Source of the DNA: Lineus longissimus
Lineage: Eukaryota > Nemertea > Pilidiophora > Heteronemertea > Lineidae
DNA length: 64,000 bases
Direction: 5' to 3'
NCBI RefSeq assembly: GCF_910592395.1
Contig: NC_088324.1
Location: 5,852,953 to 5,916,952, forward strand
In this document: positions 12,201 through 22,373 of the stretch, piece after piece
Layout: every line of letters starts with the position of its first letter
How positions within the stretch are numbered: the first letter of the stretch is position 1
Notes under the pieces: generated by a model
Seen by the model: the letters and a program-made list of their open reading frames with translations, nothing else
Database searches by the model: none
Told to the model about the DNA's origin: nothing
Translations under genes and position numbers: made by a program

Positions 12201-15200
12201 TGTCAGGAATGTACCTAACTTCATGTAGTTCCACACTCCGTTGGCAATCGCAGTATTTCCTCCATCGACGCTGTCATTTCTTATAGCAACTCACAAATGG
12301 TTCTTCAACAGTAGTGTAGGGATCTTAAGGTAAGGTGCATCTAAAACCGGGGTTATTATCGCATATTATGGCAAAAGGTGAGTGACTCCATATAAAAACT
12401 ATGGACCGATTCCGGTACGGTTTATTTTGCTCATGACGAGAACCTTCGTCACACGACCGTTTGATTTCTTCATAAATGTCCTTCACTTTGTTAATGGAAA
12501 GGGAATTGTCACTTGACTTTATGCATGTAAAGTAATTTGCCTTTTAAAGTTCATTCGTTTTTTGTTACTATCAACCAATGTAACCAACATCTTACAGAGA
12601 CAATAAATATCATATTTATATTATATCATAATGTACCGTCTGGTTTTTTAGGATGGATAAACGCTACTGTAAGTTTGTGAATTCCAGATATTTTGGTGAG
12701 GTGCTTTCTGTGAGAGGACCAGTGCACCACGAAAGCCGTGGCCTAGTGATACAAACGAACGAAATAGAAGCGTTGACTACAGCGAGTTCCTTTTCTATAT
12801 CAATACTATCACGCCCGATGCAGACTTATAAGGCCTTTCATAGGCGCATTTTCAGGTACCGAATAAAAAAGAAATATATATCCATTGGTTTCCCTGACAA
12901 AGACTTTACGCTAATGCTCCAGATAAAGGTGAGAGGACGCTGCAATGTGTACATGGGTGGAGAAGTACTAACTGGACAAACTTGGCAACTGATGACTGTT
13001 AGTTACGACGCCAATAGAAATAAAGTTGTCTTCTATATAAACTCTAAGGCTTATGTTGGACGGATGATTCGTGACTTTTGCAGTCCACAAACAATTCATT
13101 ATATCAATATCGGCCCCAACTATCGTGGAGAAATCGCATGGGCAATGCTATTCCCATATGTGTTGAAACAACCTGATGTAACTCTCCTTTCTAAACACGG
13201 TAAGTCAATCATGAGCACTTTCTAAAATATAGTCTAGGCTAAACATGTGAGATACATGTAGCTAGATATAGCCTTGGGCCATGTTCTCACTTGCTGTCAA
13301 GTCAACAAAAGAATTGGTTACCGTTATGGTTACACAGAGTTTGACCTCTGCGACCTTGGAAATTAGGTCAATGTGAAAATATTTCGAGCACGATTTAAAG
13401 CTCGTCAGGTCAATCACTGGCATACATTTGATGATTACGTAGTGGAGGTTTTGTCGATATATGACCTACACAGATTTTTGTGATATTCACCAATATCTGT
13501 TCTAGCCCATGGACGAATTAGCCTACTCGATCACTTAAAGAGTAGGTCATGACAAATAAACTACCCGGTTGATCAGAACAATTTCGTGTGTGACTGTAAG
13601 CATTGGCGTCAAAATGTCTAAAATCGTATTTCCAAGATAGCCGACTGGAAGCCAGAGAAGCCTCGGTCAAATCGCAACAGAACATAATACGTCAAAGCAT
13701 ACTCCCTAAAGCTACCATCACAGAAACGTCAGGCCTCAGCCCGAGCGGTTACGAATCCTGTACCGCTAATGGACGACGGACGAGGACGGCTGACTTGTGC
13801 CATAGATGTACTGTACAAGCCGCCAACTGGTGAGCTTAAAAGCCAAGGTGACAAAATATGACAGGAAAAGAAAGAAGGAGCGGCGGTTTGCAACTCCTTA
13901 CCCTTTCTTGAGTGACGTTTGAATCAGGAATAAATTAAAGTTCGGAAATAGATACAAAAGACACCCAACATTAATTTTAATTTGGAGTGGAGAACCCTTG
14001 CTTTCACTTTTCAGTCTGAACGCTTTCTATCACCTTGGTCTTTCAGCTCCAATTTAAAATGTTAGGTCTTGATCTCGTCATCCAGTCTTCAGACGTGCCC
14101 ATGGTCAAGTTGGATAAAGAATATTGAATAACTTTGGGTGAAACACATACTTGGCTGTCCAGTGTTTTATTGCGTCACTCTTTCCTTCTTCCAGTTAAAG
14201 ATTCTATGGGTATGTATACAATGCCACCGTTATCCTTTTCTTTCCCTACCGTTGGGGAGTATGCTGTGCATTCCAACACAACAGAATTCCGCCATAAGGC
14301 TGAAATATGATGAAATACTATATATATAATGACAGTTAATTTTCGCACGAGACTGGCCTCGGTTGGTCATGAAGGGCTGTCTCCACAGAGGCACTTGAAG
14401 ATATCAAGAAGCCGCTCATAGGAGCTTCTGTTGAGCTTGCCGTGCATGGCTTAAACTGGTGCGCGGTGTGTTTCGCATACGACCTCGGATTAGCCGTTTG
14501 TACCACAACGCTCCAAGTCCATTGTGGTAACGGCACATGTGCATTATGATACAGTCTGGTGACAGGGTGACATCATCCTGTTGCGGCAACAATCTGATCA
14601 TTCTCTGTTGGCAAACCCAGGCCAGGTTGGCATCAACAATATTATAAAATGACTCAGCGGCACGTTTGTGCAGTAACCAAAGACCTACTCTGCAAACACG
14701 TGTCAGTTTTGTTGCATCTGTTTCACGAAGGGCAAGTACACGTTTTACAGGCCTTTTGAACAGATGCCTTTCAACCGGCTGAATAGGGTCTACATATACA
14801 ACGTATTACATTATAATGAATTAAGCAAATATGTCGTTTCATGCATGTCATACAAGAAAACATTACCTCAGCAAGTGACGAGACGAAATTTGTACGCAGT
14901 GACCAGGATGCAATTTCACAGTCTACGCTCTGTTTTAAAAACACTTCGCTGATCAAGTGTGCAGCAGTATTTCTAATTGTTTGCCATGACAACACGGGGA
15001 TATATGCTGGTTTAATATTTGATCATACACGCACTCACTGCCCATGTTTAATCTATATTTATCTGATGGCAGAAATATAGGTCCATGCGTATATGTAAGT
15101 TTTCAAAATCCTAGGCTGAATACAGCTTGCGAATTCATTCTAAATTTCGAGCAGCATGGAGTCCTGGTGCCCGCCATTATCAAGTTTACTCCATTGGAAG

Positions 15201-15664
15201 GGTCTAGAGAAGTATTACCATGGGATGTTCGATGCACGCTCAGCGATGAATGAACACAATATCACGGTTCTACTTACAATCGATCCAGGTGTACGAGGAA
15301 ACGTTTGAAAATCAAAGAAATCAATGAGTCAGTCTTTTAGGATTACATACACGTAGTGTAAAAGAATGTTCTGAGATGTTGTTTTCTTGAGATACAACAA
15401 ATGAAATGATAGGCCGTGGAAGTAAACTTACTTAAATGGTAAATGAAGCTCAAATAGCGGTCAAAATGTGGTGATTTCTGAATTTCATAAAGTAACAAGG
15501 GTTGAGCGAGATTGTGACGAATGAGATCGAAATCTACATAAGAGTCCCGGACGGAGTACCCCATCCTTAAGTGTGCTTTGCTGCGCATGCTCAGTTTTTC
15601 ATGACATCTCCAATATGTCATGGACGACTAATCAGGTGCTTGCGAAATAATTTCAGGAATCGCT
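9237..15664. repeat. Tandem duplication block B
   Basis: Second copy of block A in the same orientation. It lacks the two LTR insertions of A, so it shows the pre-insertion target sites. It carries the foldback (about 9833-10200), sub-repeats a/b (10775-12000) and the second LamG exon. The stretch 13200-15664 has no convincing coding sequence. Confidence 0.9.
12652..13199 (+). CDS. LamG-like jelly-roll domain exon, copy B
   Basis: Same length (548 bp), acceptor (TCTGGTTTTTTAG), donor (GTAAGT at 13200) and phases as the exon at 4505-5052. Both copies are open throughout. Compared with copy A, six codons change the amino acid: D to E early, a TIF to NVY run before MGG, G to S in FCGPQ, and G to R in NYGGE. 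I find only one synonymous change (TGC/TGT at the sixth codon of the ATG frame). Either the gene was duplicated whole or one gene has a duplicated LamG exon. The exit (1) and entry phases are compatible with joining the two exons in one transcript. Confidence 0.7.
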
Positions 15665-16194
15665 AGAATGTGTACAAGCCTATCGGCGTAAGGTTCACAA
15701 TGGTATCGGTTAGACCATAGGCCAATGAATAGGCCACAGCCCAAGTGAGGTCAGAAGGGCAACCACGTTGGTCGGTCACGTTCTATTTTACAATTCGGCA
15801 TTCTCAAAGGGAAATGTTCTAATTCATAAAGTGAATATACCCTCAACAATGTGGACATATTTTCGTCATACCCGCATAACTGTTCTACAGTCAACGTCCA
15901 ACAACAATCCCACTCGACAAATAGTAATATTAATTCATATCAAACACAACAAAAAGCTTTTATTTGATTTAAAAAGCAGTTTCATGACCAGAAAACGTAA
16001 CCGACATGAATAGACATGGGTAATTTTGGTAGCCATTGATGTGACGTCATCATTCCCTGCCTCAATTTGGCTATCCCGATCCCGTCTGCCCGAGAAAGCA
16101 CTGTTGTGTCTCGGTAGCGCAACACGACATAGGCCTAGGATCCACATCATTGCTATTCACCTGCTATGAACCAGCGTTATAAAGCATTGCTGCT
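15665..16194. other. Spacer between blocks B and C
   Basis: No match to the other blocks and no recognisable coding sequence or repeat. There is an AT-rich stretch at 15768-16010. Confidence 0.5.
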
Positions 16195-17287
16195 TATCAA
16201 ATGGCCCCAGGCGTTCTTGAAATGGCATGGCGGTGTCAAGTGAATTGTTGATTCTCGCTGCGGCTGAGGAAAACATTATTGTGTCCAAAACTCTCACGTA
16301 GACGATGGATGATTTTCAAGGCTAGCCGCCATCTGCAGTGTTCTCTCAATAGTGATGGACATAGATATCCCTGGATCAGTATCAATTTGGTACTTTTTCG
16401 TCTGTTTGGGCCTTTTGATTATGGTCGATAGACGGCTCAAATCAGAAAAATGCAGAAGATTTCTCTGTCGTATCATTTGCTCGTGATTGTTGGTGTTCCC
16501 TATCGCGAGAGCAATGACTAGGAAGACTGCGGTCAGCGTGAATAGGTTCAGATGATGCGCCTGGGATAAAACGTAATTGCGAGCAAAACTCTCATTATGA
16601 TGGATGTATATCAAGTACGGGTACATGTCACCATATTGTATCGTTAGAAGGCTAGCTGCAATCTTCAGTGTTTTCTTAGCGGAGGACAGTGATGACCAGT
16701 ATTTGATAATGATCCAGGATTAATCCACTCTCCATTCATTCAACAGCATTTGACCACTTGCCTTGCAAAAAGTGGCAACAGTCTTAATACTCTCGCAGAC
16801 CTATTACCATATCGTCAAAGGAGATTTCTTCCCAAAACAATAGTAGAAGTCTGACCAATACTGTAGCAAGAGAGCGGTAAGAACAATGGCGCATGATGCC
16901 AACTTGGGTTCCCATCGAAACAGGTGATATTGACCCGTGGCTCATCGATAGCTGTTTCATGGTTGTCTTCCGGTGGGGCTTTTTCTTCATTATAGTCGAT
17001 AGAGGGCCCACATCACCAACATGCAGGCGATTTACTTGTCGTATCATTTGTTCATGAGTGTTGGTTTTCTCAGGAGTGTAACGTCTAGGAAAACTGCGGC
17101 CAGCGAGCTGCTGGCAAAAAGTAGGTTCAGAGTATGAGTATCATATTCTTCTTTTGATCGCTAGTCAGTTACGATATTGATTAGATGATGTAAAGCCAGT
17201 TCTTCTTCAGAGCTCGTCTTTGTTTCCGTGAAGCTGGTCATGGAGTGAGATTTCTTAAGGGCACATCTTCCGTTTGAAGGTCGCTGT
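16195..17287. repeat. Partial, older duplication block C (sub-repeats a/b only)
   Basis: Begins TATCAAATGGCCCCAG, as at 2442 and about 10770, and follows units a and b to about 17287, ending after the word CCGTTTGAAGGTCGC. It is more diverged than A is from B, with indels throughout. No LamG exon follows. On the minus strand 16294-16626 stays open for 110 codons with the run FTLTAVFLVIALAIG. Confidence 0.7.
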
Positions 17288-17461
17288 AATGTCCGTTCTG
17301 TCCAAAGCCGATATGTATTAATCAAATAATACTAAATAATATACGACACATTTTATATATGTCTTTGATGGTATTCTCCGATACATCCGAGTCCTCTGAT
17401 TAACATTTAAATACATACAGGACGTCACATCACCTTCCTAATGTAGTATCGGATGTGACTG

Positions 17462-17512
17462 GGCAGCCGACAGCTGGGTAATTTGCACTTAATAATACCA
17501 ATGGTCCTTTAA
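17462..17512 (-). repeat. End fragment of TTAA repeat family X
   Basis: The minus strand reads TTAAAGGACCATTGGTATTA and on through ACCCAGCTGTCGGCTGCCCA, matching the left end of the copy at 44325. Beyond this the sequence diverges. The surrounding 17288-17733 has nothing else that I recognise. Confidence 0.55.
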
Positions 17513-17733
17513 AGGATTCCTTCACCCCTCAAACCTATGGCAAGACATCAACATTGTCTACATATCTTTAATAATGACTGGGTTATGGCCAGTATGAATT
17601 TGAGGGTCTCAGTAGCGGGCATCTTGGATTTCCCATGAAATTCCTCGGCAACTATATAAACAGCCTTAATCATGTTAACGGATTCTTTGACCCATAAACA
17701 TATAGCTAGATACCATAATATTCATCCTACGTC

Positions 17734-17929
17734 AAATGTGACCCATCACAGCAAAACCAGGCGCATGTCGCACAGAAGATGAGCCTAAATGACACCAGGA
17801 GATAATGGAAGAAATTGATGTGCTCATATTTCACAATAGGCAGACAATAGAGAAATGAACAAACAGTCCGTCTCAACCTGCCAAGCTCAGAGCGACATGC
17901 GCCTGCTTTTGCTGTGACGGGTCACAAAT
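17734..17929. mobile_element. Short MITE (196 bp) with roughly 40-bp inverted ends
   Basis: 17734-17774 (AAATGTGACCCATCACAGCA, then AACCAGGCGCATGTCGC) is the near-perfect reverse complement of 17890-17929 (GCGACATGCGCCTGCTTTTG, then CTGTGACGGGTCACAAAT). The interior is non-coding. Superfamily unknown. Confidence 0.75.
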
Positions 17930-18072
17930 ATGCCCCTTAAAATGGCGGAACCATTACACCTACTTATAGTGGTTGGCCAACAATTGTTGTATATAGGCTA
18001 TGGCCCACCAATGTAGTTGGATTAGACTTATAGGACAATGGGAACTTTCTTGATACAATGTAGCACAAACAG

Positions 18073-18540
18073 ATGGAATGTCAAAGCGGAATAAATTCAA
18101 CACAAGAAAAGTCTCAAGATTTTCAGAATTCCTACCAACACTTTATAAACTTCAACCAAAACTTCATAGAAATATCCCCAAAACAAAACAAAAATGTACT
18201 CAACATACATAAAAACCCTCCAAAAATTATACACCACCCTAAAGATGAAAAATGAATCAACACATAAAAAAATAAGATATAAATGCAATCAACACATTGA
18301 AAAAATCCTCAAGACACAAAAGGCACTCAACACATAAAATATTCCTCAAGACAGAAATACACTGAACACATAAAAAATTCCTCAAGACAGATTTAAAAAT
18401 GGATCAAGACATAAAACCTCCTTCAAATCGAAAAATAGCCCTCCAGGTAAAAGAACTGACTCAAAATGCCGAAAGGGCTCAGAACAATATTTTTCCTCGA
18501 CACCCGAAGAATTCCCTCAAGTCTCACGTGACCCGCATAA
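18073..18540. repeat. Degenerate tandem repeats around CAACACATAAAA / CCTCAAGAC
   Basis: Irregular units of about 30-40 bp repeat the words AACACATAAAA and CCTCAAGACA from about 18275 to 18420, preceded by a more degenerate C/A-rich stretch. The right part is also the left arm of the foldback described next. Confidence 0.6.
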
Positions 18541-19272
18541 ATACATGACGTTGTTGGTTGGCGTGCATGCAACCAAGATGTCGAGGGATGAACTAAAGGG
18601 ACAATATAAGCAGCAGCTATGTAGGCAAGATAAAGTTACACGAAGTCACCAATAGGGGTCTCTCACATCTCACAGTACGTCGAAATGATTCAAGCATGTA
18701 CAAGGAATATATTTAGTGCTGAATCTGACTTGACCCAGGGCCCTTACTGTGTATATTAGTCGCCTGAAGATGCCCAAATTAGCCCCTCTGCTCCTGCCTA
18801 AAGTCCCCCTTTAAAGGCCTACGCCGTTCGTTAAAAATTTTGAATTTGTAATTGAATTTTTAAATGTCCAATGGCGGAAATACGTACTAACTATACATTT
18901 CAACATTGCGGTTGTGAAGACAGATATACAAATACCAAGTTTAAACAAATTTGTATTCACAATACCTGCACTACGGCATTGTGTATTTGTGTATTTCTAT
19001 TTAACTGGACCACCAGTAATTACGAACGGCGCACCTCTTTGGTCACGTGAGCCTTGATCCTGGTGACGTGAGTGTTGAGGGAATTTTCCAGACTTGAGGG
19101 AATTCTTCGGGTGCTGAGGAGAAATATTGTTCTGAGTCCTTTCGGCATCTTGAGTCAGTTCTTTTACCTGGAGGGCCATTTTTTCCTCTTGAAGGAGATT
19201 TTATGTCTCGATCCATTTTCAAATCTGTCCTGAGGAATTTGTTATGTGTTCAGTGCATTTCTGTCTTCTGCA
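18345..19272. mobile_element. Large foldback with about 190-200-bp arms
   Basis: 18345-18535 is the reverse complement of about 19070-19272. Examples are CCTCCAGGTAAAAGAACTGA answered by TCAGTTCTTTTACCTGGAGG, and AAGACAGAAATACACTGAAC answered by GTTCAGTGCATTTCTGTCTT. The loop of about 530 bp holds a complete GGCCTACGCCG MITE (18815-19035). Whether this is a foldback transposon or two copies of one repeat in opposite orientation cannot be told from one locus. Confidence 0.75.
18815..19035 (+). mobile_element. GGCCTACGCCG MITE, copy 1
   Basis: Lies directly after TTAA (18811-18814). It starts AGGCCTACGCCGTTCGT and ends ACGAACGGCGCACC, giving inverted ends CGCCGTTCGT/ACGAACGGCG. It matches 55749-55969 across the full length (AATTGAATTTTTAAATGTCC, GGAAATACGTACTAACTATA, AAGTTTAAACAAAT) and, in part, 58425-58500. 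Confidence 0.7.
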
Positions 19273-19431
19273 TTGCAGCAATATCATGAATGGTCACGTA
19301 GTTATCGATGCTAATACATCTGTCACATAATAAAGGTTGCATGCATCCAGGTGAGATCCTCACAGCATCTAACATGTCTAACTTAACCCTCAATGTCAAA
19401 CTCTTTTTTATTAATTGATCTGGAAGATTGG

Positions 19432-19605
19432 CACTCTGCCTTTTTTGATTTTTTTAAAAATCGATTTTTTAATTAGCCCGGTTTAACACAATTTGTTGCC
19501 GGGGAATAATAAGTATGGGATTATAATAAGATAATTTAGGCAGAAGCAATCTGATACGTTCAATGGTTAATTAATTAGAGCTGAATTAGAACCAATAACT
19601 AGTTA
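19432..19605 (+). repeat. Inverted repeat arm, left of the receptor's last exon
   Basis: Matches the reverse complement of about 21385-21600: shared words are GGCAGAAGCAATC, ATTAGCCC.GTT and GGTTAAT.AATTAG. The two arms enclose a TIR transposon and the last coding exon of the glutamate receptor. Confidence 0.6.
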
Positions 19606-19614
19606 AACATTCTA

Positions 19615-20887
19615 TAAGGTAAAATGGGGTAATTGTAGCCCCTCTTTCACCTATATCTTTGGTTTCGCAAGAGATTTCCAGGCAGACTCACTAAAACCGG
19701 CTTGCATCTTGTAGTGGCATTTCTTCCTAATTTTTTAGCCTACATTTAATCTAAAACAATGCCTCTGAGAGACAGTACAAGACCCGTGGTCAGGGGCTAC
19801 AAATACTCCGTGGCCTTGGGGTATTTGTAGCCCCTGACTGAAATTTTAAATTGCATGTTTTTTTATGTATGAGAACATTTCTTCTCAGATTTATGGTCTT
19901 TATTGGTAATAAAACTTTCCATATTATTCCAATCTAGGTTGACGACGAGATTTTGCTGGTATCAAACGGTATTTATTGAATACATTAAGAGATGTTCGAT
20001 GCAATCACATACCAACAATTTAAACAATATCGTCGAAAATCAGACTGATTTTAAACTTATGTAAAAATACAAAGTATGATTTATCCCCTTATTTGTATAA
20101 TACACCTTGTGTCAGACAACATCTTGTGATATTCTGAATTAACTGACAGTCTTGTCGTGCTCCATTAAAAACTGTAGTTTCAGGTATGGGTCACGTATCA
20201 ACTCCAACTATAGCTGGCATTACTCAATGGTGAAGTGTACCATAATAAATGCTGCCATCTAGTCGATGGTATGACTTAACTAGAGACACAAGTAACTCTG
20301 AAAATATTAACATTATTACGAAATAATGTTAGATGAACAAGTATGAAACCTCAAATGTATCATTGTTGGTACATAAAGGGTTAAATTTGTATCGAAATCG
20401 GATATATTTATGATCAAATAATATACTTCAGGTATAAGAATAAAGAAACCTAGCATCTTCCTGATTTATGACAGGATATTGAGCTTTTTATAGGGCCTAC
20501 AAATAACCCCAGGGGACCTTGGTCAGAAAAGTGTCTCTGAAAAATTTGATTTTGATAATTACATCAAATGCCGCATATAACATTCTCTACACTCAATACT
20601 GATCACCTGAACCAAGTTTCAAATATATTAATGCTCTGTAAGTGTGGAAAATTCATACCTGTAAAAAGTTCGTTCCCAACTTTTTTTGTGCATGTGTCTG
20701 ATTTGTTTACTTCTTATAGCCAATGCTCTTACATAACATGTTGCAAAATCCAAAACTATCTATGTTGTGATACTCAAGAGTCACCTCTTTATATACATGC
20801 TTGCGTTGGCTGAATAATTCCATGGTTACCAAAACATTGTCAGGGGCTACAATTAGATCGGGGCTACAAATACCCCATTTCACCTTA
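19615..20887. mobile_element. TIR DNA transposon (1.27 kb, non-autonomous)
   Basis: The left end TAAGGTAAAATGGGGTAATT..GTAGCCCC (19615-19642) is the inverse of the right end GGGGCTACAAATACCCCATT..TCACCTTA (20859-20887). The interior has further copies of the motif GGGGCTACAAATAC facing GGTATTTGTAGCCCC (19793-19843) and relics near 20497, so the ends are repeated as internal palindromes. No transposase frame. It lies between the inverted arms, downstream of the receptor's stop codon. Confidence 0.75.
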
Positions 20888-21095
20888 CATGATAGTATAT
20901 GGGTATTTTTTCAAACTATTGTGACATCTGGAATCACTACAACCTTTGTGCACCAATGATGCAGAATAATTTCATGTACGCAAGAGCTAGGCAACACTAT
21001 ACGCCATCAAGATTAGTGAAATCAAAGGTTTACTCTTCTTCCTTCCGTAAACCTTCCTTATTTCTATGACAAAGCCAGCAAAGTAACTCATCGCG

Positions 21096-22373
21096 CTAAA
21101 ACTTCGTGAACATTTCAGGATATTTCACAGTCTTTCTCATAGCGTCCGATTCGCGCAGTATTTCGTCCTCCATCTTGTCATGTGTCGCGTGCTGACACAG
21201 CAGTGACTTTCTGAGGAGGATTTTCATCTCCTTGATCACGTGATCCAATCGTATCTTCAGCGCCTCCAAGATGGTGTTTGGTGCACCCTGAAAACACAAG
21301 GCTTACTAATCTATTTGGAGGAGAAACGAGTATGTATAGAAGCAAGTATGGATTGAAGAATGTATAAATGGCAAATGGTTAGGAAGAATAGCGCTTAGTT
21401 CTAATTTTGAATATAGGGCGCTTTTTGGAATTAAATTAGCCCTAATTTATTAACCGTTGAACTTATCGGATTGCTTCTGCCTGAATTATTTTATCACAAC
21501 CCCGCACCGAATATTCCCAACAAACCAATGTGTCAATCGGGCTGAATAAAAGTTTATTTTTTTGAAAAAATTAAAAAAGGTCGAGTGCTCATCTACGTGA
21601 TCAATTAAGAACATGGAGAATATATAAATTTGCATAGTTTTGTCCTTTGACAAAAACCAACGTAGTTCAGTTATTTATATAGCAAGTACGAAAATGATAG
21701 AGGTATCCTGCAAATGGCTGGGGGTCAATTGCAATTGAGCACCATGCGATTTAAAACACATGACGGGGTTATTTTGAGTTATACATTCTTCTCTTATAGC
21801 AGGAAGCACAAAGCTGGAAGGAACACTTTAATTATTCCACCTGTCAAGTACTTTGCAGTATTTAGGTCCTCGGTGGCCATTTTACATAATGATACTAGGA
21901 CATTCTGGAAGATTACGTCGTAGCCATGACAAATTTGCGGTAATGTTGAGTAATAATTGTAACAGTCTGCATTTCTAAAAGGATTGCATCAGAATGATAT
22001 GAAATCTGTCCGTCGTGTGCGGGTGACGAAAACCAAACAACGCTGTTCCAGTGCGATGTTTCTGGATATTAAACATGCAATATACTTTTGCCAGGAACAT
22101 TTTGAAGATATTTCCTTTGGAAGCTGCTACTTTGAAAAGTGCTGTCATGATGGATCCATCATGACCAATGGTCATCCCCTTAACTGGAGTTTAGCGAACT
22201 ACTGACCTCATCATTTTTGTACTTCTTGATATCCTGCACAGAAGCGAAGATGAATTCACATATCACCAGAATAAGGGCAATGCCGATCACCCCACCACCT
22301 ATCATGAAAATGCCTGACATCTGAGTGGCCGTCATGACCAGGTCACTGCGTCGAAGGTTCGAAAAGGTAGTCG
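21096..22373 (-). CDS. Receptor exons 16-17: M4 and C-terminal tail
   Basis: Exon 16 (22207-22373) carries QMSGIFMIGGGVIGIALILV, then ICEFIFASVQDIKKYKNDE (M4 and membrane-proximal region). Its acceptor is TTCCATTGTAG and its donor is GTCAGT. Exon 17 (21096-21287, acceptor GTTTTCAG) carries ILEALKIRLDHVIKEMKILL and ends YPEMFTKF. If the GTCAGT donor is not used, the frame stops 8 codons later (22180), so an alternative short tail is possible. Confidence 0.78.
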
